From positions 9,978,001-10,042,000 of the forward strand of contig OY979717.1 of assembly GCA_963855995.1 (NCBI GenBank): a stretch of 64,000 bases of DNA. Reading direction: 5' to 3'. Within the stretch, counting starts at the first letter, position 1. Every line of letters begins with the position of its first letter. The position numbers were made by a program, and so were the translations under genes. Shown in pieces: positions 51,006 through 62,946 of the stretch. This DNA comes from Muricea muricata. Taxonomy: Eukaryota; Cnidaria; Anthozoa; Malacalcyonacea; Plexauridae. The notes beneath the pieces were generated by a model. That model made no database searches and was not told the origin of the DNA. It saw only the letters and a program-made list of their open reading frames with translations.

Positions 51006-54000
51006 TTGGATGATGTACCACAAAACCCATTGTCAAGAGATGACATAACTTCTGTGATTGAACAGAAAGTTGCTGAGACATTAAAGAGGACTCTACCTGG
51101 CCTCTCATTGCACCAGATTTCAAATGTCGAAACCAATGAAGGGGGACCAATTGCAAAAAAGGGAAAAGTCCAGGATGATAACTCATTTTTATCAGCTACC
51201 TCTAGCCGAGCCGACAAGTATTAAGCCCCTGTACAAGAGGCTACGATTTCTGAGGAATTGTTATCCTTTCTCAAATCAGCCTTTACGAACCAACTCTCCA
51301 AAGAGGTATGGACAAATGTCATGGAGCAATACCCGGACATAAAAGGAACAGCTGAATTCCTTGTCTCCCCAGTGACGCAAACTGGGATGAAAGATGATAT
51401 TAAACATGTTCATGGTTTTACTAAAACAAAGGATGAATTTACCTTTGATGATGGTCTTGCCGACAAGCAGGCCCCCTTCATATCTGCTGTTCGACTACTA
51501 GTATGTGCTTTGTGACCACGAGATGGTTGGAGGAGTCGATGATGATGGTGAGGAGATACCGGGTCCTGATCCTGACCATATCAAACGCACTTATACAGGG
51601 TGTATCAAAAAAACGGAGCCCATCTTTTGTGTCAAATTATTTCGAAATTACTGAAGCTTATAGCACAATTTTAGGCTTGTTTTAAACCACGTTCTTTTCT
51701 CTTCTTCCACGTTCATTATGCAAATTCGACAACATTGTGCACGCGCGGATAAACAAAACGCTGATTTCGATCATTATTTTGGCATAAATCTAAGGTTTTT
51801 GTTAAAGTAAACGGTCCGTTATCTTCTGTAAAGCTTTATAACAAGTTTTATTCAGTTTAACAGAAACACAATTTATGTAATAAGCGAAAAAATTAAAAAT
51901 TTAACTGGCAACCATGAAAGACATAGTGAATTTGCATAATTGGAGGGCATCTCAAATCGATAGCTTTTACTAAATTTGTCATAGCACACACGTTACTGGG
52001 AGTAAAAATACGAATTACGGCTTGTTCGAAAGAGAAAAGAACGTGATTTAAAACAAGTCCAAAATTGTGCTATAAGCTTCAGTAATTTAGAAATAATTAG
52101 ACACAAAAGATGGGCTCCGTCTTTTTTTATACACCCTGTAGAAGATGATATAGTGCTACTGGGTAACGCTCACTGTCGTCTTAACAGCTGGCGCCAAAGA
52201 CGGTTTGCCGAGTTCCTAACCGATGTGGGAAAGCGTACATTGAAAGATCAAATTCCAGCAGATAAGCATCTCTTTCCAGAGCAGTTTCACAATGTGATAC
52301 GAGAGGAGCATGACCATGCCAACACTAATCACTAAGTGGTTGCACAGCCAGTATCGGCCGAGAAAAGATTTTTTCCTGGTCCACGGGGTAAGTTTCAGTC
52401 GAATAACTCCTTTCGGAACCAGACATACAGTCGTTCAACCTTCGTCCGCCAACAAGAAAATGACTCCTTCGGCAAAAATCCAAACAATAGATCCAGTTGG
52501 TCTCGAGGAGGGGGTTACTCAAAGCACAAGGGAAGCTGACTATCAGCTTCCAGAACTAAACAAAATAAAGCCACCGGACAATCTTGTAGCAGGACGAATC
52601 AAACATTTTTATTTAAATTGGGCAATGATCACAACAGATCCTTGGATCCTACAAACTGTGAGGGGATACAAAATCCCCTTTGTTTGTCAACCCAGACAAT
52701 GGAGAAAGAGACACACAAAAGCAAAGTCGAAAGTCGACACCAGTTCTATAAAAGAAGCTATTTCCCAGCTTCAACTAAAAGGAGCAATCAAAATTGTACA
52801 GGAACAACCCAACCAATTCACATCAACACTGTTTGTTGTGAAACAAGCTTCAAAAGAAAGACCAATTTTCAACTTAAAGAATTTGAATCGGTATGTACAG
52901 CTTTGCAAGTTCAAGATGGAAGGTCTGGATACGGTACGCAAGTTCATTCAACCAGGCGACTTCATGATGAAGTTAGACCTCCAGGACGCTTATTTCTCAG
53001 TGCCAATCCACGACAGTTACAAACATTATCTACAATTCATCTTTCAAGGAACAACATACGAGTTCCAGTGCCTCCCATTCGGGCTTTGCAGTGCACCCTG
53101 GACATTCACCAAACTATTGAAACCAGTCATTTCACTGCTGCAATCGCGGGGGATACGAATTGTAATATATCTGGACGATATGCTCATTTTGGATCAGAGT
53201 CCAGACAGATTGGCCTCGGTGTTTCACAGCCTTGTGAATGTGCTAAAACAACTGGGCTTTCGTATCAAGCAGGAAATTATGCTCCCGCTCCAACACAACG
53301 CATCGAATTTCTGGGTTCCCTGATCAACTCCACAGACATGCTGCAAGCAGTACCGAGCGAGAAGCTCCAAAACATTCAGGCAGAATGCAGGAAGGCATAC
53401 CAGAATCGTTTTATGTCGATGACAGAGTTGTCAGCCCTTCTCGGCAAAATGATCCATTATATTGCACACAAATGGGACTGGCACAGGCTCCATTGCACTA
53501 CCGTGCACTACAGCGACAGCACATAGGCATACTGCGCCACCAGAAGATAAGTTACCAGAGCAGGACCAAGATTTCCTTATCAAAGGACTCATTAACCGAC
53601 CTCCAATGGTGGGTCTCACCTCAAATAATTCAATTCAACAACACTCCATTAACCCTACCAGCATTCGATATGGTCATATACACGGATGCATCCACACAGG
53701 GATGGGGGGCCCAATGCAATGGAATATTGACGGGGGTACGTTGGACTCCCCAGGAATCCAGGAACCACATCAACGTTCTCAAGTTAAAAGCTGTTCAACT
53801 ACCAAAAAAAGTGTCACGGCACCCAGATCCAGAGGCCATGAGTGTGGATGCAATGACCTTGCAATGGAACAAATGGACATCATTAATTCACTACCCAATA
53901 GTAATGCTACCTCGCATACTGAAGAAGATTCGGGAGGACCAGTCGACTTGTCTGCTCATTGCCCCAAACTGGCCGGCACAGACATGGTATCCACTCCTGC

Positions 54001-55026
54001 TGCAGTTGTTGATCGACATCCCAGAGATTTTGCCAATGTATACAATATATTTACCATTCAACCGGCAAGCCAGGCATCCACTGTGGCGAACGCTGAAACT
54101 CGCGGTATGGCCGCTTTCCGGGGACGCTGTGAAGCAGGAGGCCTTCCACCACAGGTGTGCGACATACTCATGGCCTCCTGGCGAGATGGAACAAAGAAAA
54201 GATACGAAGGTCCCTGGAAGTTATGGTTAGCTGGTGTTTGTCAAGGAATATCTGGAAATCTGTCATACCGAACGATTGGGGTTTACAAGTCATGCATATC
54301 TCAATTACGTGATCCAGTTGGAGGTCAACCGCTAGGAACACTTCCGCTTTTAGCACGCTTCATGAAAGGTATATTCAGGGTATATTCGAACTTCGCCCTC
54401 CAACACCAAAAGTATGTTCAACCTGGTCAGTTAAAACGTTATTACAATACTTAAACAGTTTGGAATCAAACGCAAAGCTGTCACTGAAGGATTTGACATT
54501 AAAAACTATTTTGTTAGCGCTTACATCTTCAGCCAGGGCTCATGAACTTGCAGCATTACATTTGGATTTTTTACATAAGAAAGAACACAGTTTGGAATTT
54601 ACTATACCCCAACATGTCAAGAATTCCCGTCCAAATCATCCACCGAGGAAACTGTTCCTGCCATTATTTCTGGAAAACCGAAATCTTTGTGTAATCGAGA
54701 GCTTAAAGGACTACACTATGAGAACAGCTCTAATTCGCAAGGACCAGAACTTACTAGTCTCGTATGCTACACCACACAGGGCAATCGGAAGTCAGACAGT
54801 ATCTCGTTGGATACGTACTGTTTTATTAACTGCAGGTATTAACTCACAGTACACCAGTCATTCTACCAGATCGGCAGCGACGTCAACGGCTGCTGACAAC
54901 GGTGTGCCCATCGAGGACATTCTTGCTGCTGCTGATTGGTCTTTTGAAATTACGTTTGAGAAGTCTCACAAGATAGCTTTGCCAAGAGTATTTTGTCTTC
55001 TGTTTGAACAAAACATTCAGTGCTGA
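51006..55026 (+). pseudogene. DIRS-like retroelement (gag-like, RT, RNase H, tyrosine recombinase), defective
   Basis: 51006-51595 and 52139-52335 hold a gag-like region (VIEQKVAETLKRTLP, SFLKSAFTNQLSKEVW, then LLGNAHCRLNSWRQRRF), split by a mariner-type MITE. 52310-53280 is the reverse transcriptase: PIFNLKNLNRYV, MKLDLQDAYFSVPIH, LPFGLCSAPWTF and catalytic YLDDMLIL; the connection continues one frame over to 53526. 53560-53790 is RNase H (VIYTDASTQGWGAQ, HINVLKLKAVQ), which jumps directly to VSRHPDPEAMSVDA, so its second half is deleted. 54090-55026 is the tyrosine recombinase: TKKRYEGPWKLW, SSARAHELAAL, HSTRSAATSTAA, AADWS. The catalytic tyrosine expected after this is a histidine (EKSHK). 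Confidence 0.88.
51596..52138. mobile_element. Mariner-type MITE, 543 bp, inside the DIRS-like gag
   Basis: CAGGGTGTATCAAAAAAACG at the left and its inverse at the right, with TA on both sides (51594-51595 and 52139-52140). The inverted arms extend about 115 bp and share AAATTACTGAAGCTTATAGC. Removing the element and one TA restores an uninterrupted gag-like frame. Confidence 0.9.
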
Positions 55027-55227
55027 TAACACTTATAACATTCGCTTACATGTTAAAGTTCATAATGTTTTAAAGGAATAAATGAAAGGCAGAGAAATAA
55101 AAGGAAACAAAATAAAGGTTTGTCAATAGTAGATAACAGATATAACCTTGACAGATTGAACTGATTAACAAAAAGCTTCAAAGTCTGCATCAGTATTGGA
55201 AGTATCAGTCGGAGAAGGAGTGAAGGA

Positions 55228-55556
55228 GAAATTATATTTCCCCGGAGGGACTTACCTGAAGGGGAGATATGGTTCTCCGAGCTCCTTCGAAGACTGACAC
55301 GAGCAATACTGGTCCCCAGTCCTGTAGTATTGGATAACTATACCACCCCAACCTAGTCTGTTAATCAATACTCAGCTTGCCACTCAATTGGGGGACGTCA
55401 TGGTGCATGCGCTGAATTAAATTAGTAAAATAATATCGTGGGTTCCAAGCCGTCGCGCGCCGCAAACTGCACCAGTATTGCTCGTATCAGTCTTCGAAGG
55501 AGCTTGGAGAACCATATCTCTCCTTCAGGTAAGTTCCTCCGGGGAAATATAATTTC
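55228..55556. repeat. Inverted repeat of about 86 bp downstream of the DIRS-like element
   Basis: 55228-55313 and 55471-55556 are inverse copies (TTCCCCGGAGG, GAGATATGGTTCTCC, CTTCGAAGACTGA) with about 160 bp between. The position 200 bp after the recombinase stop fits the right-end inverted/internal complementary structure of DIRS elements, but no left partner was found. Confidence 0.75.
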
Positions 55557-56110
55557 TTTTTTGCTTAATTGCATAATATCCGTTGTTAAACATAGTACGT
55601 AGATACGCTGGCGCTGTCGCCTACATGCATATGCATGCCATTCAGCTTCGTACTCAGGCAAATTGCGCTTACTAATATTGAGTAAACATACTTTTGACAA
55701 CGCAGGCAGCCAATAAGGTTTGGGTACGAGGATGGGTTGAAATTGGCTTCACTTTTCTATCGCCACACATGGTGTCGTTTTATTCATATTAGTAGACCGC
55801 GTGACTTCCGCAATTGCGACTTCCGCACGGATTACTTCCGCTTATTTTCGCGCGTATAATATTGTGCATTGTTATTGTTCAGGGATTACAATATATTACA
55901 TTATTGACCCTACTTGTGTTTAGCGAGTAGGTTTGCTTGTTAACTGCCGTGGTTGCAGCGTCATTACTTCAACTCTGATTTAATAAACAGCTACGACAAG
56001 GTGTAACTTTGCTACACATTCAGATCGACAACAATCTGCGCTCGGACTAAAGGTGTCAAAACACGACAGCTTGTATCACGCTGTAAAAAGTCAGTCGCCA
56101 AGTCATCAGA

Positions 56111-56570
56111 ATGGCCAGTAATCGTGCTCCTAAACAGTGGAGTTTATCCAAAGATGAAACAATCACTTCATTCGAAGCGTGGCGACAGAACCTTCTATAT
56201 ATCTTGTCCTTGGATCCGAATTTTGCTCACTTTTTGCTTGAAGAAACAACATGGCAACGCAAAACTAGCAATCGCAATCAGCCAACTCGAGGCTTCGCTG
56301 ATGAAGGTGAGGACGTACCACAAGCAAACCGATGGACTGCCGCTCAAAAGGTAACTCACCTAGAATTAATGTTAGGTCAGATTGCTGCAAATTATCGTCC
56401 ATAAAGCCCAATAGACGGGTTCTAAGTGTAGGTTATTAAAATCTAAGGACCGGGCATCTGTAGCCTGGAACCCAAAGTGAGCTCGAATAGCCTGCCAAAT
56501 TGATTGCATGGAAGTGGAATTTTTAACAATAGTGTTGCGAGCAACTACCGGACAAAAGTTAGCAATCTGA
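56111..56570 (+). pseudogene. Gag of the LTR element, second part inverted
   Basis: 56111-56403 reads [12 protein letters not shown] and [16 protein letters not shown] to [11 protein letters not shown] in the plus frame. The next gag segment (ARNTIVKNSTSMQS, IWQAIRAHFGFQATDAR, FNNLHLEP) is present only on the minus strand, between about 56570 and 56405. Thus about 165 bp are inverted in place. The two junctions share CAGATTGCT-like sequence. The family is one common in invertebrate genomes with a Gag of this SFEAWRQN type. Confidence 0.75.
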
Positions 56571-56679
56571 TTGAAACCCCTCCTGGCCACATAGAAACTC
56601 CTCCTGAAAGCATTATGGGACGTAGCTCCTATAACTACCGCGTTACGCCCACAATGCGACTGGTCTGTACCAAGCGCTC

Positions 56680-58300
56680 TTCTCACCTTAAGGTTTTTTA
56701 CCACCATCACGCTCTGCAGCTTACCCTCGACACATGTGCCGAGATAAGTATGATCAAAGCGTCAGTGGCTAGACAAGTTGGGCCATTATCCATTAGACCA
56801 GACAAACTGCCCTCCAGGCTGACGGCATAACCCCCCTTACCGTAGTCGGGGAAGTCCACTTCAATGTCAATCGCGATCATGTTGACCTTCATGTTGATGC
56901 CCTCGCGGTCGCGGAACTCGATGTTGATATCTTAGCAGGAACGCTCTTTATGGCACTCAATGACATCTCGGTTAGACCATTCCTCCAACAGATATCCATC
57001 CAAGGCTCCCACATCTTGTATTATGGCTCTGAATGCCCTGACTCCTACGTGCTTCACCATCATCTACAGTCATTTGGCCAGGAGAGTATATAGACATTCA
57101 GTTACCTCCCCAAATCCACCCTGATTCTATCCTTGCACTGGAACCTCGCCCAGATTGCGCCAGATCGACTCGTAATTGGCCTCACCCCAACATCGTTGAA
57201 GGTGTTGCAGGTCACGTTCGTATTCTGAATGGCACGACTGAACCTCAACATCTTGCTCGCCATGAACACTTTTGCCAGGTCCTACCCACCCTAACCTTAG
57301 CCGTCTCTATTGTCGATAACACACTACCTCCTGCCCCCACTCTTCACACCAGCAGAACCCATTCCCCTCCACTCCTCTGCAGTCCAGCCGGACCCTGACC
57401 ACATCCTACCTGAAACTAATCGAGCCGCTTTCCAACAGTTAATGCACAGTTGCGACTCTGTATTTGACCCTTCCATTTCCGGATACAATGGCGCTGTGGG
57501 TCCTTTCGAAGCCTTCGTCAAAATGGGCCCAGTGCAACCGCCCCAACGAAAGGGTCGTCTCCCTCAGTATTCTTGCAACAAGTTAGTTCAGCTGCAGGCA
57601 AAGTTTGATGAGCTTGAGCTTCAGGGAGTATTTCAACGTCCAGAGGACATTGGCAAAACGATAGAGTATCTTAACTCATCCTTTCTAGTCACAAAACCAT
57701 CTGGTGGACACCAACTAGTCACTGCCTTTGCTGACGTGGCCAGATATAGTAAGCCTCAACCATCTTTAATGTCCGAAGTGGAGACAACCTTCCGCACAAT
57801 CGCAAAGTGGAAGTACCTGATCGTAACTGATCTCACTAGCGCATTCTATCAGATACCCCTAGCAAAAGAGTCTATGAAGTCTTACGGCGTTGCAACACCT
57901 TTCCGGGGCGTTCGTGCCTACACACGTTGTGCAATGGGAATGCCAGGTTCCGAAACTGCCCTAGAAGAATTCATGTGTTGGGTCCTCGGAGAGATGATTT
58001 TTTATTGTGGTGCAGACACACCGAAGAGCTGTTACAGAACTGGCAGCGAGTCCTAGATGCCCTCCAGCGGTGCAATCTTCACCTGTCTGCATCTAAAACC
58101 ACAATCTGTCCCCAATCCACCACCATCCTTGGATGGGTCTGGACACAAGGTCAGTTGTCCGCCAGCCAACATCGCGTTGCTACTCTTTCTTCGTGTCCAC
58201 CGCCAGACACTGTCCGTGAATTACGCTCATTTATTGGCGCATACAAAGCCCTTAGCCGTGTCCTTCCAAACTACTCCCACGGGAACAGCCTCACCAACTT
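56680..58300 (+). pseudogene. Protease and reverse transcriptase of the LTR element, broken
   Basis: 56700-56830 contains the aspartic-protease-like LTLDTCAEISMIK (the usual glycine after DT is C here). 57400-58000 is the [49 protein letters not shown] and [17 protein letters not shown]. Between VLGEMI and FYCGADTP about ten residues, including the catalytic pair of aspartates, are missing, and the frame changes near 58000. The RT then continues with [18 protein letters not shown] and [16 protein letters not shown] before running into the right repeat. Confidence 0.78.
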
Positions 58301-59093
58301 ATTTTCGCGCGTATAATATTGTGCATTGTTACTGTTCAGGGATTACAATATATTACATTGACTGTATATACTTGTGTTTATCGAGTGAGTTCGTTTGTTA
58401 ACTGGCGTATAATATAGAAGTGATCCAGTCAGATCAGTGGTTGTTACCCCGTTCCCATATGGATTGATTCCAAGCTCTATCATGCATATGTGATTAAGAA
58501 AGGAGCGGTTTATGAATTGTTATGTGACTTGAAACACGACAACAACTGCACATGCGGATACTGTTTTAAACACTTTTCCTTGCTTGGGTCAAGAGGTTTT
58601 CTGCGTAGCCAAAAAGCTGAACATTAAGACAAATACAGTAATATATTGCACAAATTTGCTTCTTTTTTTCGTTTTACCTATGTCGTTTTGCCTTAATGTA
58701 ACTAACTTATTAATTAAGTTGCCAAAAGTAGCAAAACCGTTTGCATAAATAAATATATTTATTGTTCAGAATGAGTTTCTTGCTCGTCGCATTACGAACA
58801 ATTCAAAAGGGAAGTGCAAGTCTCACTCAGTATAGAACGTCACTCGGAAATTCTAGCCAGCGCGCAGACGCTCAGGGGACGTAGGCTGGGAAATTCAGAA
58901 TCTGTTTATCTATGAAAATCATGCACGGCACTGTAATTGCAAGGTAAGAAAATTCAACTACGACATGCATGGATATAGCAATAAGATTATCATGAGATGA
59001 TTGTTGCCTATAGATACCATGGCCAAGATCTGGAACCTCCACAAATTCAAACTTTTTGATATATCTGAATTCAATAGGATGAGATTTCCTTAA

Positions 59094-59339
59094 AGAGGGG
59101 TTACAGTCCGTTCTGCGCATCGGTTCTGCTCATAACAAAGGTGGGCCACCAAATATAAACATTGTCCAAACTTCCCATTTTTCAAACTCTTTTTGAATTG
59201 AAACTCTGATTTACATTCACGTATAAGCATAGCAAACCAGAAAAGTGTCAGATATTCATTTAGTAAGTCATATTTTACGAATATAGAATTTCAAAATGTA
59301 AACAAAGCGTTTGTTTACATTACGGACTGTAACCCCTCT
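59094..59339. mobile_element. TTAA-flanked element, 246 bp, with a clean empty site
   Basis: The 17-bp perfect inverted ends AGAGGGGTTACAGTCCG ... CGGACTGTAACCCCTCT are flanked by TTAA (59090-59093 and 59340-59343). The related repeat at about 22312-22325 has the same flanks with a single TTAA. Confidence 0.92.
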
Positions 59340-59630
59340 TTAATGTAAAACATTTATCTTAATTACCTAAAACGTTGTTCCAATCAAGATTTTAAAAAGC
59401 TATGTCAAAAACCGAAAAATGCCAATTGCCCATGACGCAGTATGACATGTAGTTTATTCAATTAGGTTGATATAACGACGATAGTCAAAAACGATTGTTG
59501 ACGAAAATGTAGTTTTAAATAAGATTAACACTTCGACGGCTTTAGTTTGATATCTATTACACTTGCAATCATCCTTTGTCGCTCATATTGCACATTTTAC
59601 CATTGTCGATGTCAATACATCGAAACAATA

Positions 59631-59883
59631 GAGAGCTTAAGCAAGTGACGTTTTCGTCAACTCGGACGGCAGCCGAAAGTAAGTTGCGTCGTTATTTTGC
59701 GTCGTTATAGATAGCGAATGATGACGTCAGCCGTTCTTGTTTGAAATCATGAACGTGAAGTTGACGGACTGCCGTTGTTGATTTCAAACAAGAACGACTC
59801 ACGCCATCATTCGCTATCTATAACGACGCAACTTGCTTTCGGCTGCCGTCCGTGATGACAAAACATCGCTTGCTTAAGCTCTC
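59631..59883. mobile_element. Palindromic MITE with TA target, 253 bp
   Basis: GAGAGCTTAAGCAAGTGACG at the left faces CGCTTGCTTAAGCTCTC at the right; the arms continue through GGACGGCAGCCGAAAG, GTTGCGTCGTTAT and GATAGCGAATGATG for over 100 bp. TA lies on both sides. Confidence 0.9.
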
Positions 59884-60780
59884 TAATGCCTCTTAACAAG
59901 AACAATAATGCCATAATGTAAGATCCTGTCAGTACTTAGTAATACTCTTTAAGAGCTGAAGCCATTATTCAATTTCCGTAAAATTGAATAATGCAAATTT
60001 GCATGAATTTGCGTAAAAGCCTGCGATCTGTTATTGTTTTAGTTTTACGACAGGGGTCGGCAGACTATTAAGTTTTCATTAGGTGCACGTAAAATGATGG
60101 TAATGTCCATTAATACCACTTACTTGGCCGCATTTTTAGCTTCATATAGTTATTTCTAGAGACCAAGACATTTTGTTCTGCAACTGTCAGTTGTTCTTTA
60201 TTATGTATTTGAGAATGGAAAATATTAAATGTTATATATATGTTATGCTTAAACGTACTCAGTGTCCATTAGAGGTAGACAGGCCACAAATTGATTAGCA
60301 CCTGTTGGATTAGCTTTGTTTGTCTTCAATTGCAAATGAATTGCATGCTCTTAAGCTCTTATTTGCGCGAAGCGAAGCCAAAACAAGAATTTAGCTTAAC
60401 GAAATCAACTGACCATAACGAAAAAGATAAAAACAGATAGCAGCACGTACATTTTACCAAAGTGCATTGCGGCCATCAAGCAGAAACGACTGAAAAAACT
60501 GAGATGCGAAAAAACCCACTTAAGGACATAAAACTTGAACAAAACAAAGAAAATATGAGTATAATTTTGTGCAAACACCAAGGAAGTTTGTTATCGTGTT
60601 TTGTATGCGCAAGTGATTTGAATGTTAATTAATTGGTCAAATCAAGTAGGCCGTATATGTTGTGCTCCGATATCGTTCAGTTTCTTTTGACGCAATCAAG
60701 TATTCAAAACAGATGTAACGCGAAGCCGACGTAACGTAATATATTACATTTTTTTATTAAATAAAAAAAAACTATCAAAA

Positions 60781-60787
60781 ATTATTA

Positions 60788-60846
<59 letters not shown>
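60781..60846. repeat. (ATT)n microsatellite
   Basis: About 20 copies of ATT/TTA. Confidence 0.97.
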
Positions 60847-61009
60847 TAAGAAGTCCCCCTATCTTCGATCGTACTTGACAAAAATAATAAGTATTATTTA
60901 GGAAAAGTCTAAATTCGTGTAGAAGTTGGGGGGCGGACCCCCTTCGCCGCTCGCTACTTGCCCCCCTCTAAAAACAATGACCCTAGCTAGCTACGCCACT
61001 GGTTTCGAC

Positions 61010-62745
61010 TGAATGGAAAAAGCATGTACCATTTCAATCCATAAGAAAGGCAACACTGTTGACCCTTCAAATTTCCGTCCAATAACACTCGAGTCCATAC
61101 CCTTAAAAGTATTTACATCTTGTCTGCGAACGTGTGAACAATGTTTCCTTCCTCGCATCTAATAACTTCGTCGAACATAGCATACAAAAAGCTAAGGCTT
61201 CACACCTAAGTGACCTAACCTGTCTGGCACTCTAGAACACAATGTGCAAATGGCCGATATCATCAATAAAGTCCGGATCAGACAACGGTCTATTGTCATC
61301 ACCTTACTTGATCTGAAGAATGCTTTCGGCGAAGTCCATCACAATCTCATCCAATCGGTATTCGACTATTACCATATCCCTGATCACATCAAATTTGTTG
61401 TCAAAAGTTTATACACTGATTTCCAAACCTCAATAATTACCCCAGAATTCTGCACCCCCTTTATATCTGTCGGCCGTGGCGTATTGCAAGGAGATTGCCT
61501 CAGTTCTCTTCTTTTAATTTTAATATGTGCTTCAACACTTTCATCCAGCATATCAAAGCTGAGAAGTACCGTCAATTTAGCTTCTCCTTCAAATTATTAA
61601 ATCCAATCCACTGGTTCCAATTCGCTGATGACGCAGCCGTAGTCACTGGCCAAGAATCTGAGAACCAGCATCTCTTAAATCGTTTTTCCATCTGGTGCCA
61701 ATGCTCCAATATGATTATCAGACTTGATAAGTGCAGTACGTTTGGCATCCAGAAAGCAATCTTAAAATCAGTCCAATATTTGCCAAAACTCATCATCAAC
61801 ATTAATCTGATACCAACAACAAAGATTAGAGAAGCATTTCAATATTTAGGACGTTATTTTGATTTTAACACGTCGAATGATAACCATAAGATGAAACTAA
61901 CGAAACTCATTAATGAACTAATGACTGATATTGACTCAAAGCCACTCCACCCAAGAAATAAGCTTCTCGTGTACAGTCGTTATGTTTTATCTAAATTGTC
62001 CTGGCACTTCACCGTTGCAACACTTTCTAAAACATCGGTTATTGAAAATATTGATCCCGTAGTCAACCAATACATCCGTAAAAGGTATGAAGTTTCAATC
62101 TCAGGGACATTAAGTTCTGTTTTCCTAACCTGCAGCAAATTTGGTCAAAGTATTTATCCTCCATCGGTGAAGTTTATCCAATGCCAAACAGAAAAACATT
62201 TTAACTTTACCATACGCTTCATTAATAACTCTCTTCCGACCGTTAAAAACCTTAACCGATGGGGTATATCTTTAGGTCCAGGGCGCACCTTTTGTCTCAA
62301 CCCAGAATCATTACTACACGTGGTCGATGGATATCAGTTTTATCTCGATCGATTTACATGGAAACACAATTCAATCCTGAACTTTGTTGCTAATACTTTG
62401 CAAACTGTGAACGGTGCTTCATCCTATGTTGATATACCTGGATTCAAAAGTCCATCAATAATTATTGGTGACACGTATCGCCCAGATTTGTTGTCATCAT
62501 GCTCCAATGGTTCTCTATATCTGGTCGAGCTCACTGTTGGTTACGAAAGTTAGGGAAAGTCGGCAGGGCAGTTGCCCGTATTTTAAGGGTATCTTCTCAG
62601 AACGCAGGAAGTCGCATTCTATACAGGTGTTAAAGTTTCAACTAGAGCGCGTAGTTTGATTGAACTCAAACAAATTAATTTTTACCAGATATTTTTCTAT
62701 TTCCTGATTGAACAGCTAAAAAGCCGTGTAAGTACTCACATCCCA
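61010..62745 (+). pseudogene. R2-like LINE reverse transcriptase with restriction-type endonuclease, broken
   Basis: 61010-61130 has the RT entry (SIHKKGNTVDPSNFRPITLES). 61244-61500 has LLDLKNAFGEVHHNLI and GRGVLQGDCLSSLL. One frame over, 61510-62553 continues NMCFNTFIQHIK, the catalytic FADDA, a long thumb region and the endonuclease-like end YRPDLLSS, LYLVELTVGYES. After a stop at 62551-62553 residual similarity seems to continue a little further. At least three frame breaks and a missing N-terminus mark a dead copy. It lies between repeat copy 3 and gene copy 3. Confidence 0.8.
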
Positions 62746-62946
62746 CTACTGTCTTTAACGAAGAACTTCTTTACTGACGAACACGATCATATATTCTGCA
62801 TGTGAGCCCTCGCGACGGCAGATGCTACCCTCGGCTTCGCTGCACAAAACCATTCTCGCCTTCCTCGCTCGGTCGGTCACAGTAAATAATTCCATCAGTA
62901 TCTTTTTTACAATTTAAAATTAACTATTTTCTCCATCAATTCATAG

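Larger units (their letters stand above)
55841..58405 (+). mobile_element. LTR retrotransposon remnant with internal deletions
   Basis: A direct repeat of about 107 bp (55841-55947 and 58298-58405, starting ACTTATTTTCGCGCG or CTTATTTTCGCGCG) flanks gag and pol remnants and is interpreted as partial LTRs. The pol frame runs straight into the right repeat, so the rest of RT, RNase H and integrase is deleted. The primer binding site is not identified. Confidence 0.72.
58440..60660. repeat. Dispersed copy of the 1.8-kb repeat family with two MITE insertions
   Basis: Begins GTTGTTACCCCGTTCCCATA, the uninterrupted form of the ATPase-element target. The ordered markers of the array follow: TGAGTTTCTTGCTCGTCGC, ATCATGCACGGCACTGTAA near 58918, TCATTAGGTGCACGTAAAATG near 60075 and GAAGCCAAAACAAGAATTT near 60375. 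TTAA and TA elements are inserted at 59094-59339 and 59631-59883, and about 150 bp near 60100-60260 are extra relative to the array. Confidence 0.82.
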
